7,318 nt of DNA. Source: Phycisphaerales bacterium. GTDB taxonomy: Bacteria; Planctomycetota; Phycisphaerae; Sedimentisphaerales; Anaerohalosphaeraceae. A program made the position numbers and the translations under genes. Below are positions 1 through 6,442 of the stretch, one piece after another (position 1 is the stretch's first letter; each line of letters starts with the position of its first letter). The stretch spans positions 1 to 7,318 of the forward strand of contig DSDR01000212.1 in assembly GCA_011048645.1 (NCBI GenBank). Reading direction: 5' to 3'. Under the pieces are notes generated by a model. The model made no database searches. It was given only the letters and a program-made list of their open reading frames with translations, and was not told where the DNA came from.

Positions 1-188
1 CAAAGTCGCGGCGGCCATCGACCCTGTCTTTTTGAATTCTGATGTGTGGTTTTGCATTTTGATTATTAATCTTTGATTTTGCGACATTAACACGGATTCT
101 CAGCTTACGTTGCGCTGTAGTATTCTTTGGATCTCGGAAGTAGCATTTGAATGTGTATTATAGCGAATATATCTTTTTAAGTTAAGGC
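1..188. other. AT-rich intergenic leader, no gene recognised
   Basis: The first 25 or so bases are G+C-rich and the rest, up to the promoter at 189, is AT-rich with many T-runs, typical of a non-coding upstream region. All three plus-strand frames open at base 1 meet a stop by about base 76, and none gives a recognisable protein tail. A minus-strand ATG at 18-16 (reading M-A-A-A-T-L to the edge) could be the start of a divergent gene, but six codons cannot be tested. No tRNA, repeat array or insertion-sequence end is visible here. Confidence 0.5.
61..71. repeat. Short perfect inverted repeat, possible operator
   Basis: GATTA-T-TAATC is a perfect 5+5 inverted repeat around one central base. 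It sits in the AT-rich leader, with nearby TTTGATT direct repeats. This shape suits a small dimeric regulator, but short AT-rich palindromes arise easily by chance. It lies about 118 bases upstream of the likely -35 box, so any role would be as a remote operator or for a divergent gene to the left. Confidence 0.15.
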
Positions 189-217
189 TTGCCATTGTCT
201 GCCTTGGACGGTATAAC
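189..217 (+). promoter_or_regulatory. Candidate sigma70 promoter for the HAD-OtsB/GH65 operon
   Basis: A -35 element TTGCCA (189-194) and a -10 element TATAAC (212-217) are separated by exactly 17 bases. Each matches the TTGACA/TATAAT consensus at most positions. Transcription would begin near 224, leaving a leader of about 45 bases before the preferred start codon at 269. It is the best-spaced pair seen in the region upstream of the operon. A weaker TATTAT at 156-161 lacks a good partner. Confidence 0.5.
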
Positions 218-258
218 CCGAACTATTCGTTTTTATGAAGCATGTTGTTGTTCTTCTC

Positions 259-262
259 GGAG
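259..262 (+). promoter_or_regulatory. Ribosome binding site that decides the HAD-OtsB start
   Basis: GGAG at 259-262 lies 6 bases before the ATG at 269. The other in-frame ATG at 242 has no comparable purine-rich site at the right distance and would add nine hydrophobic-leaning residues not expected in a cytoplasmic HAD enzyme. The 269 start is therefore preferred. Confidence 0.6.
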
Positions 263-268
263 TTGAAA

Positions 269-1858
269 ATGGTTCACAAAGAGTCCGACACAACGGCTGA
301 CATTAAAATCAGTGAGTTTGAAGCGTTCATATTTGATTTGGATGGGGTGGTCACCGCAACGGCATCGGTTCACGCGGCTGCGTGGAAGCGGATGTTCGAT
401 GAGTTTCTGCATCGCTATGCCGAGCGCACCGGCGAGCCGTTCTGCGCATTTGACATTCAGACAGATTATCTTGAGTATGTGGACGGCAAGCCCCGCATTG
501 ATGGAATCAAGAGTTTTCTCGCTTCGCGGCGGATTGATTTGCCGGAAGGGTCGCCCGATGACGCCATCGACAAAGAGACCATTTTCGGCCTGAGCAATCT
601 GAAGAATCAGTATTTTCGGGAAACCCTTGAACAGAAAGGGCCGAAGGTCTATACCTCAACGGTGAACTTGATTCGCGAACTGCGAAAAAACGGACTCAAA
701 ACCGCGATCATCTCGTCCAGTAAGAATTGTCTGGAAATCCTGGAGACCGTGCGGCTGACGGATCTGTTTGATGCGCGGGTGGACGGCGTCATTTCGGAAC
801 AGTTGGGAATCGAAGGCAAGCCCGCACCGGATATCTTCCTTGAAGCTGCCCGACGGCTGGATGTGGAGCCGAAGCGGGCCGTCGTCGTCGAAGATGCGTT
901 GTCGGGCGTGCAGGCCGGCCGCGCGGGCCATTTCGGGCTGATTCTCGGCGTAGCGCGGGCCGGCGAAAAACAGGATCTGCTGGACAACGGCGCCGACATC
1001 GCAGTGGACGACCTGGCCGAGATTCGACTGGTCAAGACCGAGGCCAAGCCTACCGCGCTGCCGTCGGCGCTGGAGCGGCTTGAGGAAATCGCTCATCGCG
1101 CCGAAGGAAAAGAAATCACGGTTTTTCTGGACTATGACGGCACATTGACCCCCATTGTCGAGACGCCGGACAAGGCCATTTTGTCCGAATCGATGCGAAA
1201 GACGGTCATTGAGCTAAGCCGGCATTGCACCGTCGGCGTCATCAGCGGGCGCGATCTGGAAGACGTCAAAGACAAGGTCAGGATCGATTCGATCGTCTAT
1301 GCCGGAAGTCACGGCTTTGATATTTCCGGGCCGAGCGGCCTTGCGATTGATCATCAGGTCGGCAAGGAGTTCTTGCCGTCGCTTGACAAGGCCGAACACA
1401 CCCTGTCTGAGAAACTCGCCTCTTTTCAGGGGACGGCCATTGAACGCAAAAAATTTGCCATTGCCATTCATTACCGTCTGGCCGATCCGTCCCAAACCGA
1501 CGCCATCGAGGCGATTGTCGATGAAGTTGCCGCACAGCACTCGGATCTTCGCAAGGCGCGCGGCAAGAAAATCTTTGAGCTTCAGCCCAGGATGGACTGG
1601 CACAAGGGCAAGGCGCTGTTTTCACTGCTTGAGGCGCTGGAACTGGATCGCAAGGATGTGCTGCCGATTTATCTGGGCGACGATGTGACCGACGAAGATG
1701 CTTTTGGCTCGCTTCAGGGGCGCGGCATCGGCATTGTAGTCTGGGAGCAGCCGTATGAGACCGCAGCCATGTACAGCCTGGACAGCCCCGATCAGGTCGG
1801 TCGATTTTTAACCGAGTTGATACCGCTTTGTCAGAAAAAGGGAGAACAGCCATCGTGA
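269..1858 (+). CDS. otsB: Bifunctional beta-phosphoglucomutase-like / trehalose-6-phosphate phosphatase (HAD-OtsB fusion)
   Basis: This 529-residue cytoplasmic protein joins two HAD-fold enzymes. Residues about 15-255 resemble beta-phosphoglucomutase (beta-glucose-1-phosphate to glucose-6-phosphate). The nucleophile motif FDLDGVV has D23 and D25. H35 and R76 match the helical-cap residues of the Lactococcus enzyme. SSSKN (149-153), K184 in GKPAPDIF, and E208/D209 in VVEDA complete the active site. Residues about 265-515 are trehalose-6-phosphate phosphatase, releasing phosphate and trehalose: FLDYDGTLTPI with D288 and D290, SGR at 326-328, GSHGF at 346-350, E437 and KGK at 446-448, and GDDVTDED at 470-477. 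No key residue is missing in either half, so both are probably active. The stop overlaps the GH65 start by four bases, implying one operon and coupled translation. The order HAD, OtsB, then GH65 is that of mycobacterial OtsB1. The lack of otsA nearby leaves the source of trehalose-6-phosphate open. The exact sugar-phosphate specificity of the mutase half is inferred. Confidence 0.92.
   Translation: MVHKESDTTADIKISEFEAFIFDLDGVVTATASVHAAAWKRMFDEFLHRYAERTGEPFCAFDIQTDYLEYVDGKPRIDGIKSFLASRRIDLPEGSPDDAIDKETIFGLSNLKNQYFRETLEQKGPKVYTSTVNLIRELRKNGLKTAIISSSKNCLEILETVRLTDLFDARVDGVISEQLGIEGKPAPDIFLEAARRLDVEPKRAVVVEDALSGVQAGRAGHFGLILGVARAGEKQDLLDNGADIAVDDLAEIRLVKTEAKPTALPSALERLEEIAHRAEGKEITVFLDYDGTLTPIVETPDKAILSESMRKTVIELSRHCTVGVISGRDLEDVKDKVRIDSIVYAGSHGFDISGPSGLAIDHQVGKEFLPSLDKAEHTLSEKLASFQGTAIERKKFAIAIHYRLADPSQTDAIEAIVDEVAAQHSDLRKARGKKIFELQPRMDWHKGKALFSLLEALELDRKDVLPIYLGDDVTDEDAFGSLQGRGIGIVVWEQPYETAAMYSLDSPDQVGRFLTELIPLCQKKGEQPS
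1839..1844 (+). promoter_or_regulatory. Ribosome binding site for the GH65 gene, inside the end of otsB
   Basis: AGGGAG lies 10 bases before the GTG at 1855 and is embedded in the last codons of the upstream gene. It supports GTG 1855 over the in-frame TTG at 1828, which has no good site. The GTGA overlap places the new start directly on the upstream stop, a usual arrangement for translational reinitiation. Confidence 0.6.
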
Positions 1859-4248
1859 AAAACTGGACACTGATTTATGACGGCTTTGAACCTGCGGAGG
1901 AAGGCCATCGAGAAGCACTGTGCACCCTGGGAAATGGTTATTTTGCAACACGCGGAGCAGCCGCTGAAAGCGAGGCGGACGATATTCATTATCCCGGTAC
2001 GTATCTGGCCGGGGGATACAATCGGCTCGAAACCGAGATCGCAGGCCGCACGATTGAAAACGAAGATTTGGTGAATCTTCCCAACTGGCTTGTCCTGAAG
2101 TTCAAAATCGAGGACGAGAACTGGTTTGATGTGATGTCGGTCGAGCTGCTTTCGTATCGTCAGGAGCTGAATCTTCAGCACGGCGTTCTGACGCGAACGA
2201 TTTGTTTTCGCGACAAGAAAAAACGGGAGACGACGATCATAGACCGCCGTTTCGTGCACCGTGTGCAGATGCACCTGGCGGCGCAGGAAATAACGGTAAT
2301 TCCCGAGAACTGGTCGGGGCGTATTCAGTTTCAGTCCGCACTGGACGGCACGGTCATCAACGCCGGCGTGGAACGGTACAAGCAGCTCAACAGCAAGCAT
2401 CTGGATGTGCTTGATCTGGGCCGAACGGAAGATGATCTGATCTGGCTGCTCACTGAAACCAATCAATCGCATATTCGCATTGCCGAGGCAGCCCGCACGG
2501 ATGTGTTTGTCAATGAAGACCCTGTAATCGTTGAGAAAAATCTCGTTCAGCAGGCCGGCTGGATCGGACAGGAATTCGTTGTGCAGACGAAAGAAAAAAC
2601 GCCCGTTTCGGTCCAAAAAACGATTTCCCTGTTTACCTCTCGAGATGTGGCGATCTCCGAGCCGCTGCTGGACGCCATCGACGCCCTCCGCACGGCGGAC
2701 GATTTCCAGACGCTGCTTGAAAGCCACATCACCAAATGGAAGCACACATGGGACCGATGTGATATTGAGATTATCCACAATACCCGCACGCAGATGATTT
2801 TGCGGCTGCATATTTTCCATCTGCTCCAGACCGCCTCGCGCAACTCCATCGATTTGGACATCGGCGTGCCGGCGCGCGGCTGGCACGGCGAGGCGTATCG
2901 CGGCCATATCTTCTGGGATGAATTGTTTATTTTTCCGTATCTGAATCTGAGACTGCCGATGCTGACCTGTTCGCTGCTGCGATACCGTTTTCGTCGGCTC
3001 GACCGCGCGCGTCTGGCCGCCCGTCAGGCCGGGTTCAAAGGCGCGATGTATCCCTGGCAGAGCGGCAGCAACGGCCGGGAGGAAACTCAGCAGCTTCATT
3101 TGAACCCCCAGTCCGGGCGCTGGCTTCCCGACAATACGCATTTGCAGCGGCATGTCAATGCGGCCATTGTCTATAATGTATGGCTGTATTACAAAACCAC
3201 GAAAGACCTGGAGTTTTTGGCCTCCTGCGGCGCTGAGATGGCGCTCGAGATCGCCCGGTTCATGGCCGATCTGACAACTTATAATGAGGCGCTGGATCGC
3301 TACGAGATTCTCGGCGTCATGGGACCTGACGAGTATCACGACGCCTACCCTGACTCGGATAAGCCCGGCCTGAACAACAACGCCTATACCAATGTGATGA
3401 CCGTCTTCGTTTTGCGTACCGCCATACAAATACTCGAATTGCTCCCGCTCAGACGGCGTCGCGATCTTCAGGAACTGCTGGGGCTGGATATGGGAGAGAT
3501 TGATTCGTGGCGGGATATGATTCGCAAAATGCGTCTGGTCTTTCACGATGACGGCATCCTCAGTCAATTTGAGGGCTATGACCGATTGCAGGAATTCGAC
3601 TGGGACGGATATCGACAAAAATACGGCGATATTCATCGTCTGGACCGAATTCTTGAAAAAGAAGGCGACAGCGTCAACCGCTACAAGGCCTCCAAGCAGC
3701 CCGATGTGCTGATGCTGTTTTATCTGTTCTCAGCCGAAGAGATCAAATCCCTGTTCAACGCGATGGGGTATGATTTTGATCCGGAGATGATTCCCAAAAA
3801 TATTGAGTATTACCTCAATCGCAGCTCGCACGGATCGACCCTCAGCTATATTGTCTTTTGTTGGGTAATGGCCCGATCCGATCGACGACGTTCCTGGGAG
3901 ATGTTCCAAAAGGCGCTGGAAGCGGATGTCTCGGACGTACAGGGCGGCACCACTCGCGAAGGCATTCATCTGGGCGCGATGGCCGGGACGGTGGATATCC
4001 TGCAGCGATGCTATACCGGCCTGGCCTTTGAAGACGAAATGCTGGCGCTGAATCCGCGCATCCCCCATGATATCGAAAAGCTTTGTATGAAAATCAAATA
4101 TCACAACCGCTGGATCGATATCGCCACGACCCCCGGCTCGATGACGATTGCCTCGGATTCCTGCGAGCTGAATGCCGTAAAATTCCGCTTTCAGGACAAG
4201 GTTTATGAGCTAAGACCGGGACAAAAACACACTTTTGCGCTGGACTGA
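1855..4248 (+). CDS. Glycoside hydrolase family 65 disaccharide phosphorylase (trehalose/maltose/kojibiose phosphorylase-like)
   Basis: This 797-residue protein has the full GH65 layout: N-terminal beta-sandwich with LGNGYFATRG (25-34), central (alpha/alpha)6 barrel, and a small C-terminal beta domain. Characterised bacterial members are mostly cytoplasmic phosphorylases that invert the linkage and release beta-glucose-1-phosphate. Visible motifs are RGHIFWDE (349-356), YPWQSG (399-404), GPDEYH with the presumed catalytic acid E493, NNNAYTN shortly after it, KQPDV (614-618), HGST (659-662) and GTTREGIH (698-705). The last motifs form the sugar and phosphate pocket in known structures. There is no signal peptide, so it should act inside the cell beside the mutase/OtsB protein encoded just upstream, which could use its beta-glucose-1-phosphate. 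The segment LQRHVNAAI (430-438) differs from the usual E-x-H-x-x-A-D-I of classical members and, from memory, resembles the actinobacterial Rv2006/Rv3401 group, so the substrate should not be assumed. Trehalose is the best guess from context. Trehalose-6-phosphate or another glucobiose is possible. Confidence 0.92.
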   Translation: MKNWTLIYDGFEPAEEGHREALCTLGNGYFATRGAAAESEADDIHYPGTYLAGGYNRLETEIAGRTIENEDLVNLPNWLVLKFKIEDENWFDVMSVELLSYRQELNLQHGVLTRTICFRDKKKRETTIIDRRFVHRVQMHLAAQEITVIPENWSGRIQFQSALDGTVINAGVERYKQLNSKHLDVLDLGRTEDDLIWLLTETNQSHIRIAEAARTDVFVNEDPVIVEKNLVQQAGWIGQEFVVQTKEKTPVSVQKTISLFTSRDVAISEPLLDAIDALRTADDFQTLLESHITKWKHTWDRCDIEIIHNTRTQMILRLHIFHLLQTASRNSIDLDIGVPARGWHGEAYRGHIFWDELFIFPYLNLRLPMLTCSLLRYRFRRLDRARLAARQAGFKGAMYPWQSGSNGREETQQLHLNPQSGRWLPDNTHLQRHVNAAIVYNVWLYYKTTKDLEFLASCGAEMALEIARFMADLTTYNEALDRYEILGVMGPDEYHDAYPDSDKPGLNNNAYTNVMTVFVLRTAIQILELLPLRRRRDLQELLGLDMGEIDSWRDMIRKMRLVFHDDGILSQFEGYDRLQEFDWDGYRQKYGDIHRLDRILEKEGDSVNRYKASKQPDVLMLFYLFSAEEIKSLFNAMGYDFDPEMIPKNIEYYLNRSSHGSTLSYIVFCWVMARSDRRRSWEMFQKALEADVSDVQGGTTREGIHLGAMAGTVDILQRCYTGLAFEDEMLALNPRIPHDIEKLCMKIKYHNRWIDIATTPGSMTIASDSCELNAVKFRFQDKVYELRPGQKHTFALD

Positions 4249-4251
4249 CCG

Positions 4252-4279
4252 CCTCGGCCAAACTCGGCGAGGACTCTTT
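4252..4279 (+). terminator. Weak candidate hairpin terminator between convergent genes
   Basis: CCTCG (4252-4256) pairs with CGAGG (4268-4272). Two further C-G pairs form inside after one bulged G, leaving a six-base loop. The following stretch, ACTCTTT, is only a poor T-tract, so any intrinsic termination of the GH65 transcript would be weak. On the minus strand there is no T-tract at all, so it would not terminate fliD. It is noted because only 32 bases separate the two stop codons. Confidence 0.3.
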
Positions 4280-4280
4280 G

Positions 4281-6341
4281 TTAGAGCATATTCAAGCCTG
4301 AAAACTGCTGCTGGATTGAGGTTAGCAGGCTTTCAAGTCGTGCATATTTGGCCACGAGTCGCTGTTCGACTCTGTCCAGACGAGCCTGTTCGTTTTCAAT
4401 CCGTCTGTTGAGATTGTCGATTTGCGCATCGATGCTCTTTTGGGACACCGCGATACGTCCGGTCGTGGCGTGGTTGACCTGGTTAACGGCGTCATAAACG
4501 GCTCCGGCAAACCCCTGCCGGACACTGATGGTCGCTTCAAGAGTGCGGCCGGTCTGTCGCGTATCGATGGACAACTGAAGATCGCGCTCCGGATTGTTCT
4601 GATCGTCGCCGCCGAGGCCGATGATATAGTTGCCCATGACTTCGGCTTGACGGGCTTGCGACCAGTCTTCATCGGCGCGTTTGATCAGAGCGGAGGTAAT
4701 CGCGCCTTCCGCGTCGATTTCCACGCGCACATCGTAGGCTCCGGCCTGCGTATAGGTGCTTGAGTCATAAAACTTGACATACGCGGCGTCGGGGCCGCCG
4801 GATGAACCGGTCTTTTGGGCGCCAATGAGCGACAGAACGCCGCGATAATCTTTGTTGATCGCCTCGGCAAATTTTTCTTCGTCCAGCATCAGCAGCCCGT
4901 CGCCGTCAAACGACAAGCCGATTTCTCGGGGGTTGATGAAACTGTCCGCCCCGGTAAAGCCCGTTGCATTGGCCGTCAACGGCGTGCGAAGCAGGCTTTG
5001 GATACCGGTCAGCGTGTATTCTCTGGCAAGAATTCCGGAGGTGTTGGTTTCCGGATCGTATTTGGTTTTTTCATCAAAATACATCACGACCGCATTGTAG
5101 GCCTCCATCATCTCCTGCATTTTGCGTTTCAGCGATTCGGTGTCCCGCGTCAGGTTCACTTCGAGCTTGTCATAGCCGCCGTCGGCGTTGGCCGTTGTGC
5201 CGTGGAGATTGAGCGTCACGCCGGAGATGACATCATCGATGGTATTGGCGCTGCGGCTGATCCAGGCGTCCTGGCCGGGCGGGTAGTCATCCACCTTGAC
5301 AAGGGCGTTCTGAGCCGCCTGCGTCTCGATGAATGTGGAGACATCAAATGCGGCAAGCCCGGCGTTGATGCTGCCGCCGGCCGCGATTTGTTCAAAGGAC
5401 AATTCAGCGGTTTCGGTATCGGTTTTGAACGCAAGCGTCAGCGTCATTTGGCTGGCGCCTTCGGTTTTGTCGGTGATTTTGAGCTGACCTTCTTCAAGCG
5501 TAACCTTCACCGTATCGCCAAAGGCTTCTTCAATTTCCCGGATCAGATCTTCGATGGTGGAGTAGGAATTGACCGCAATCGAGGTATTGACCGCCGTCCC
5601 GTCGTGAAGGGTTCCGGCAATGTCAACTGCATTGACATTGAGGAAATTGATCCCTTGTCCTGAAAAATCGGTCAATGACGAGATTTTTGTCGTCAGACCG
5701 GCATTGACGCCGCCGGCCCGGAGCGTTGAGGCGGCGGTGTGGATCTCGGAATTGCTGTTTTTGATGGAAATCTGATAATCCGAACCGCTGTCTTTGCCGT
5801 TGAGAACCAGGTGGTAGGCGTTGCCGCTGCCGTCGTCGTGATGGAGAATGCCGGCGGTGATACCGGGATTATCCGGATCGTTGTTAATCAAATTCACCAC
5901 ATCCTGCAAGGTCGTCTGGTCAGTGGTCTGAATGATCAGTTCCTGATGATTATAGCCGAGAATGAATGTTCCGGCGCCGACGTAAGAGGTGGCATACTTC
6001 AGGCCGTCATGCACCCATCGGTTGGCGGTGGCCAACTGCCTGACCTGTACGGAATGGCTGCCTTCGTGAGCGCCGGAGCCGGCCTGCACGGTCACTTTGT
6101 CGCTGTTGCTGCTGGTGGCGCTGTACGCGCGGAGACTGCCGGCGTCGCTGAGGGCATTCAGCTTGTTCTTGAACGTATTCAGTTTGGACTGAAGCTCCGT
6201 AACAGCGGTGCGGATCTGCTTTTTTTGCGAGATACCGGATTCAAACATCGTCAGCCGCCGCCGTTCCACCTGCATTAACTGCTGGATGATGGCGGAGGTG
6301 TCCAGTCCTGTTGACAAGCCCGGCAATTGTATGCTTGACAT
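4281..6341 (-). CDS. fliD: Flagellar hook-associated protein 2 (filament cap protein FliD)
   Basis: FliD forms the cap at the tip of the flagellum, where it helps flagellin subunits fold into the growing filament. It is exported by the flagellar type III system without a cleaved signal. The 686-residue protein starts with the classic SSIQLPGLSTGLDTSAII (2-19) and a coiled N-terminal segment (about 20-65) of the FliD_N domain. Two flagellin-IN-like segments follow, at about 121-193 and 238-303. The FliD_C domain starts near 365 (IDDVISGVTLNL) and includes AYNAVVMYFDEKTKYDP (414-430) and IGLSFDGDGLLMLDEEKF (474-491). It ends in a heptad coiled coil at about 635-680. No cysteine is present, as is common in external flagellar proteins. 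Enterobacterial and Pseudomonas FliD are about 470 aa, so this one is long. The extra length is in the middle and in a segment at about 510-612 inside FliD_C. The start at 6341 is chosen for its strong ribosome binding site and the family N-terminus. An in-frame ATG nine codons upstream is less likely. Confidence 0.95.
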   Translation of the reverse strand: MSSIQLPGLSTGLDTSAIIQQLMQVERRRLTMFESGISQKKQIRTAVTELQSKLNTFKNKLNALSDAGSLRAYSATSSNSDKVTVQAGSGAHEGSHSVQVRQLATANRWVHDGLKYATSYVGAGTFILGYNHQELIIQTTDQTTLQDVVNLINNDPDNPGITAGILHHDDGSGNAYHLVLNGKDSGSDYQISIKNSNSEIHTAASTLRAGGVNAGLTTKISSLTDFSGQGINFLNVNAVDIAGTLHDGTAVNTSIAVNSYSTIEDLIREIEEAFGDTVKVTLEEGQLKITDKTEGASQMTLTLAFKTDTETAELSFEQIAAGGSINAGLAAFDVSTFIETQAAQNALVKVDDYPPGQDAWISRSANTIDDVISGVTLNLHGTTANADGGYDKLEVNLTRDTESLKRKMQEMMEAYNAVVMYFDEKTKYDPETNTSGILAREYTLTGIQSLLRTPLTANATGFTGADSFINPREIGLSFDGDGLLMLDEEKFAEAINKDYRGVLSLIGAQKTGSSGGPDAAYVKFYDSSTYTQAGAYDVRVEIDAEGAITSALIKRADEDWSQARQAEVMGNYIIGLGGDDQNNPERDLQLSIDTRQTGRTLEATISVRQGFAGAVYDAVNQVNHATTGRIAVSQKSIDAQIDNLNRRIENEQARLDRVEQRLVAKYARLESLLTSIQQQFSGLNML

Positions 6342-6349
6342 GATCGAGA

Positions 6350-6354
6350 CTCCC
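6350..6354 (-). promoter_or_regulatory. Ribosome binding site deciding the fliD start
   Basis: On the minus strand GGGAG (6354 to 6350) lies 8 bases before the ATG at 6341-6339. This fixes the start at the residue where FliD family similarity begins. Confidence 0.65.
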
Positions 6355-6382
6355 GTCTGTCTGAACAATTAATTTTACTTTT

Positions 6383-6410
6383 CTATCGTCATATTTGAGG
6401 ACTATGTTCA
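6383..6410 (-). promoter_or_regulatory. Candidate sigma28 (FliA-type) flagellar promoter for fliD
   Basis: On the minus strand TGAA (6410-6407) is followed after 16 bases by GACGATAG (6390-6383). The -10 block matches six of eight positions of the sigma28 consensus GCCGATAA, and the -35 core matches three of four of TAAA. Spacing is one base longer than the usual 15. Transcription would start near 6376, about 35 bases before the fliD start codon. Late flagellar genes such as fliD are often driven by sigma28, which makes the match more credible, but it is short and unproven. Confidence 0.4.
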
Positions 6411-6442
6411 ATCATTTTCAGTCTTCAGCGTATTTGCGCCGA

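Noticed and set aside
1..18. A minus-strand ATG reading M-A-A-A-T-L to the window edge, as the start of a divergent gene
   Set aside because: Only six codons are visible and the AGGG upstream sits just three bases from the ATG, too close for a standard site. It cannot be tested without the sequence to the left.
235..300. A 21-codon open frame (MKHVVVLLGVENG...) overlapping the otsB start, as a possible leader peptide
   Set aside because: It has no clear ribosome binding site, no run of regulatory codons and no attenuator hairpin. It most likely arises by chance in the leader.
1828..1830. TTG at 1828 as the GH65 start
   Set aside because: It lacks a ribosome binding site, while GTG 1855 has AGGGAG 10 bases upstream and begins where GH65-like sequence starts.
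1831..3636. A 601-codon open frame on the minus strand opposite the GH65 gene
   Set aside because: The plus strand encodes an unmistakable, full-length GH65 protein through this region. The antisense translation shows no family motif, and such long open frames are a side effect of codon bias.
4503..4522. A 7-base-pair hairpin (TCCGGCA / TGCCGGA, six-base loop) inside fliD
   Set aside because: It lies within well-conserved coding sequence, has no T-tract, and a G+C-rich match of this size is expected by chance in a window of this length.
4815..5663. A 282-codon plus-strand open frame opposite fliD
   Set aside because: It lies wholly within the confident fliD gene, its translation resembles no protein I know, and there is no convincing ribosome binding site.
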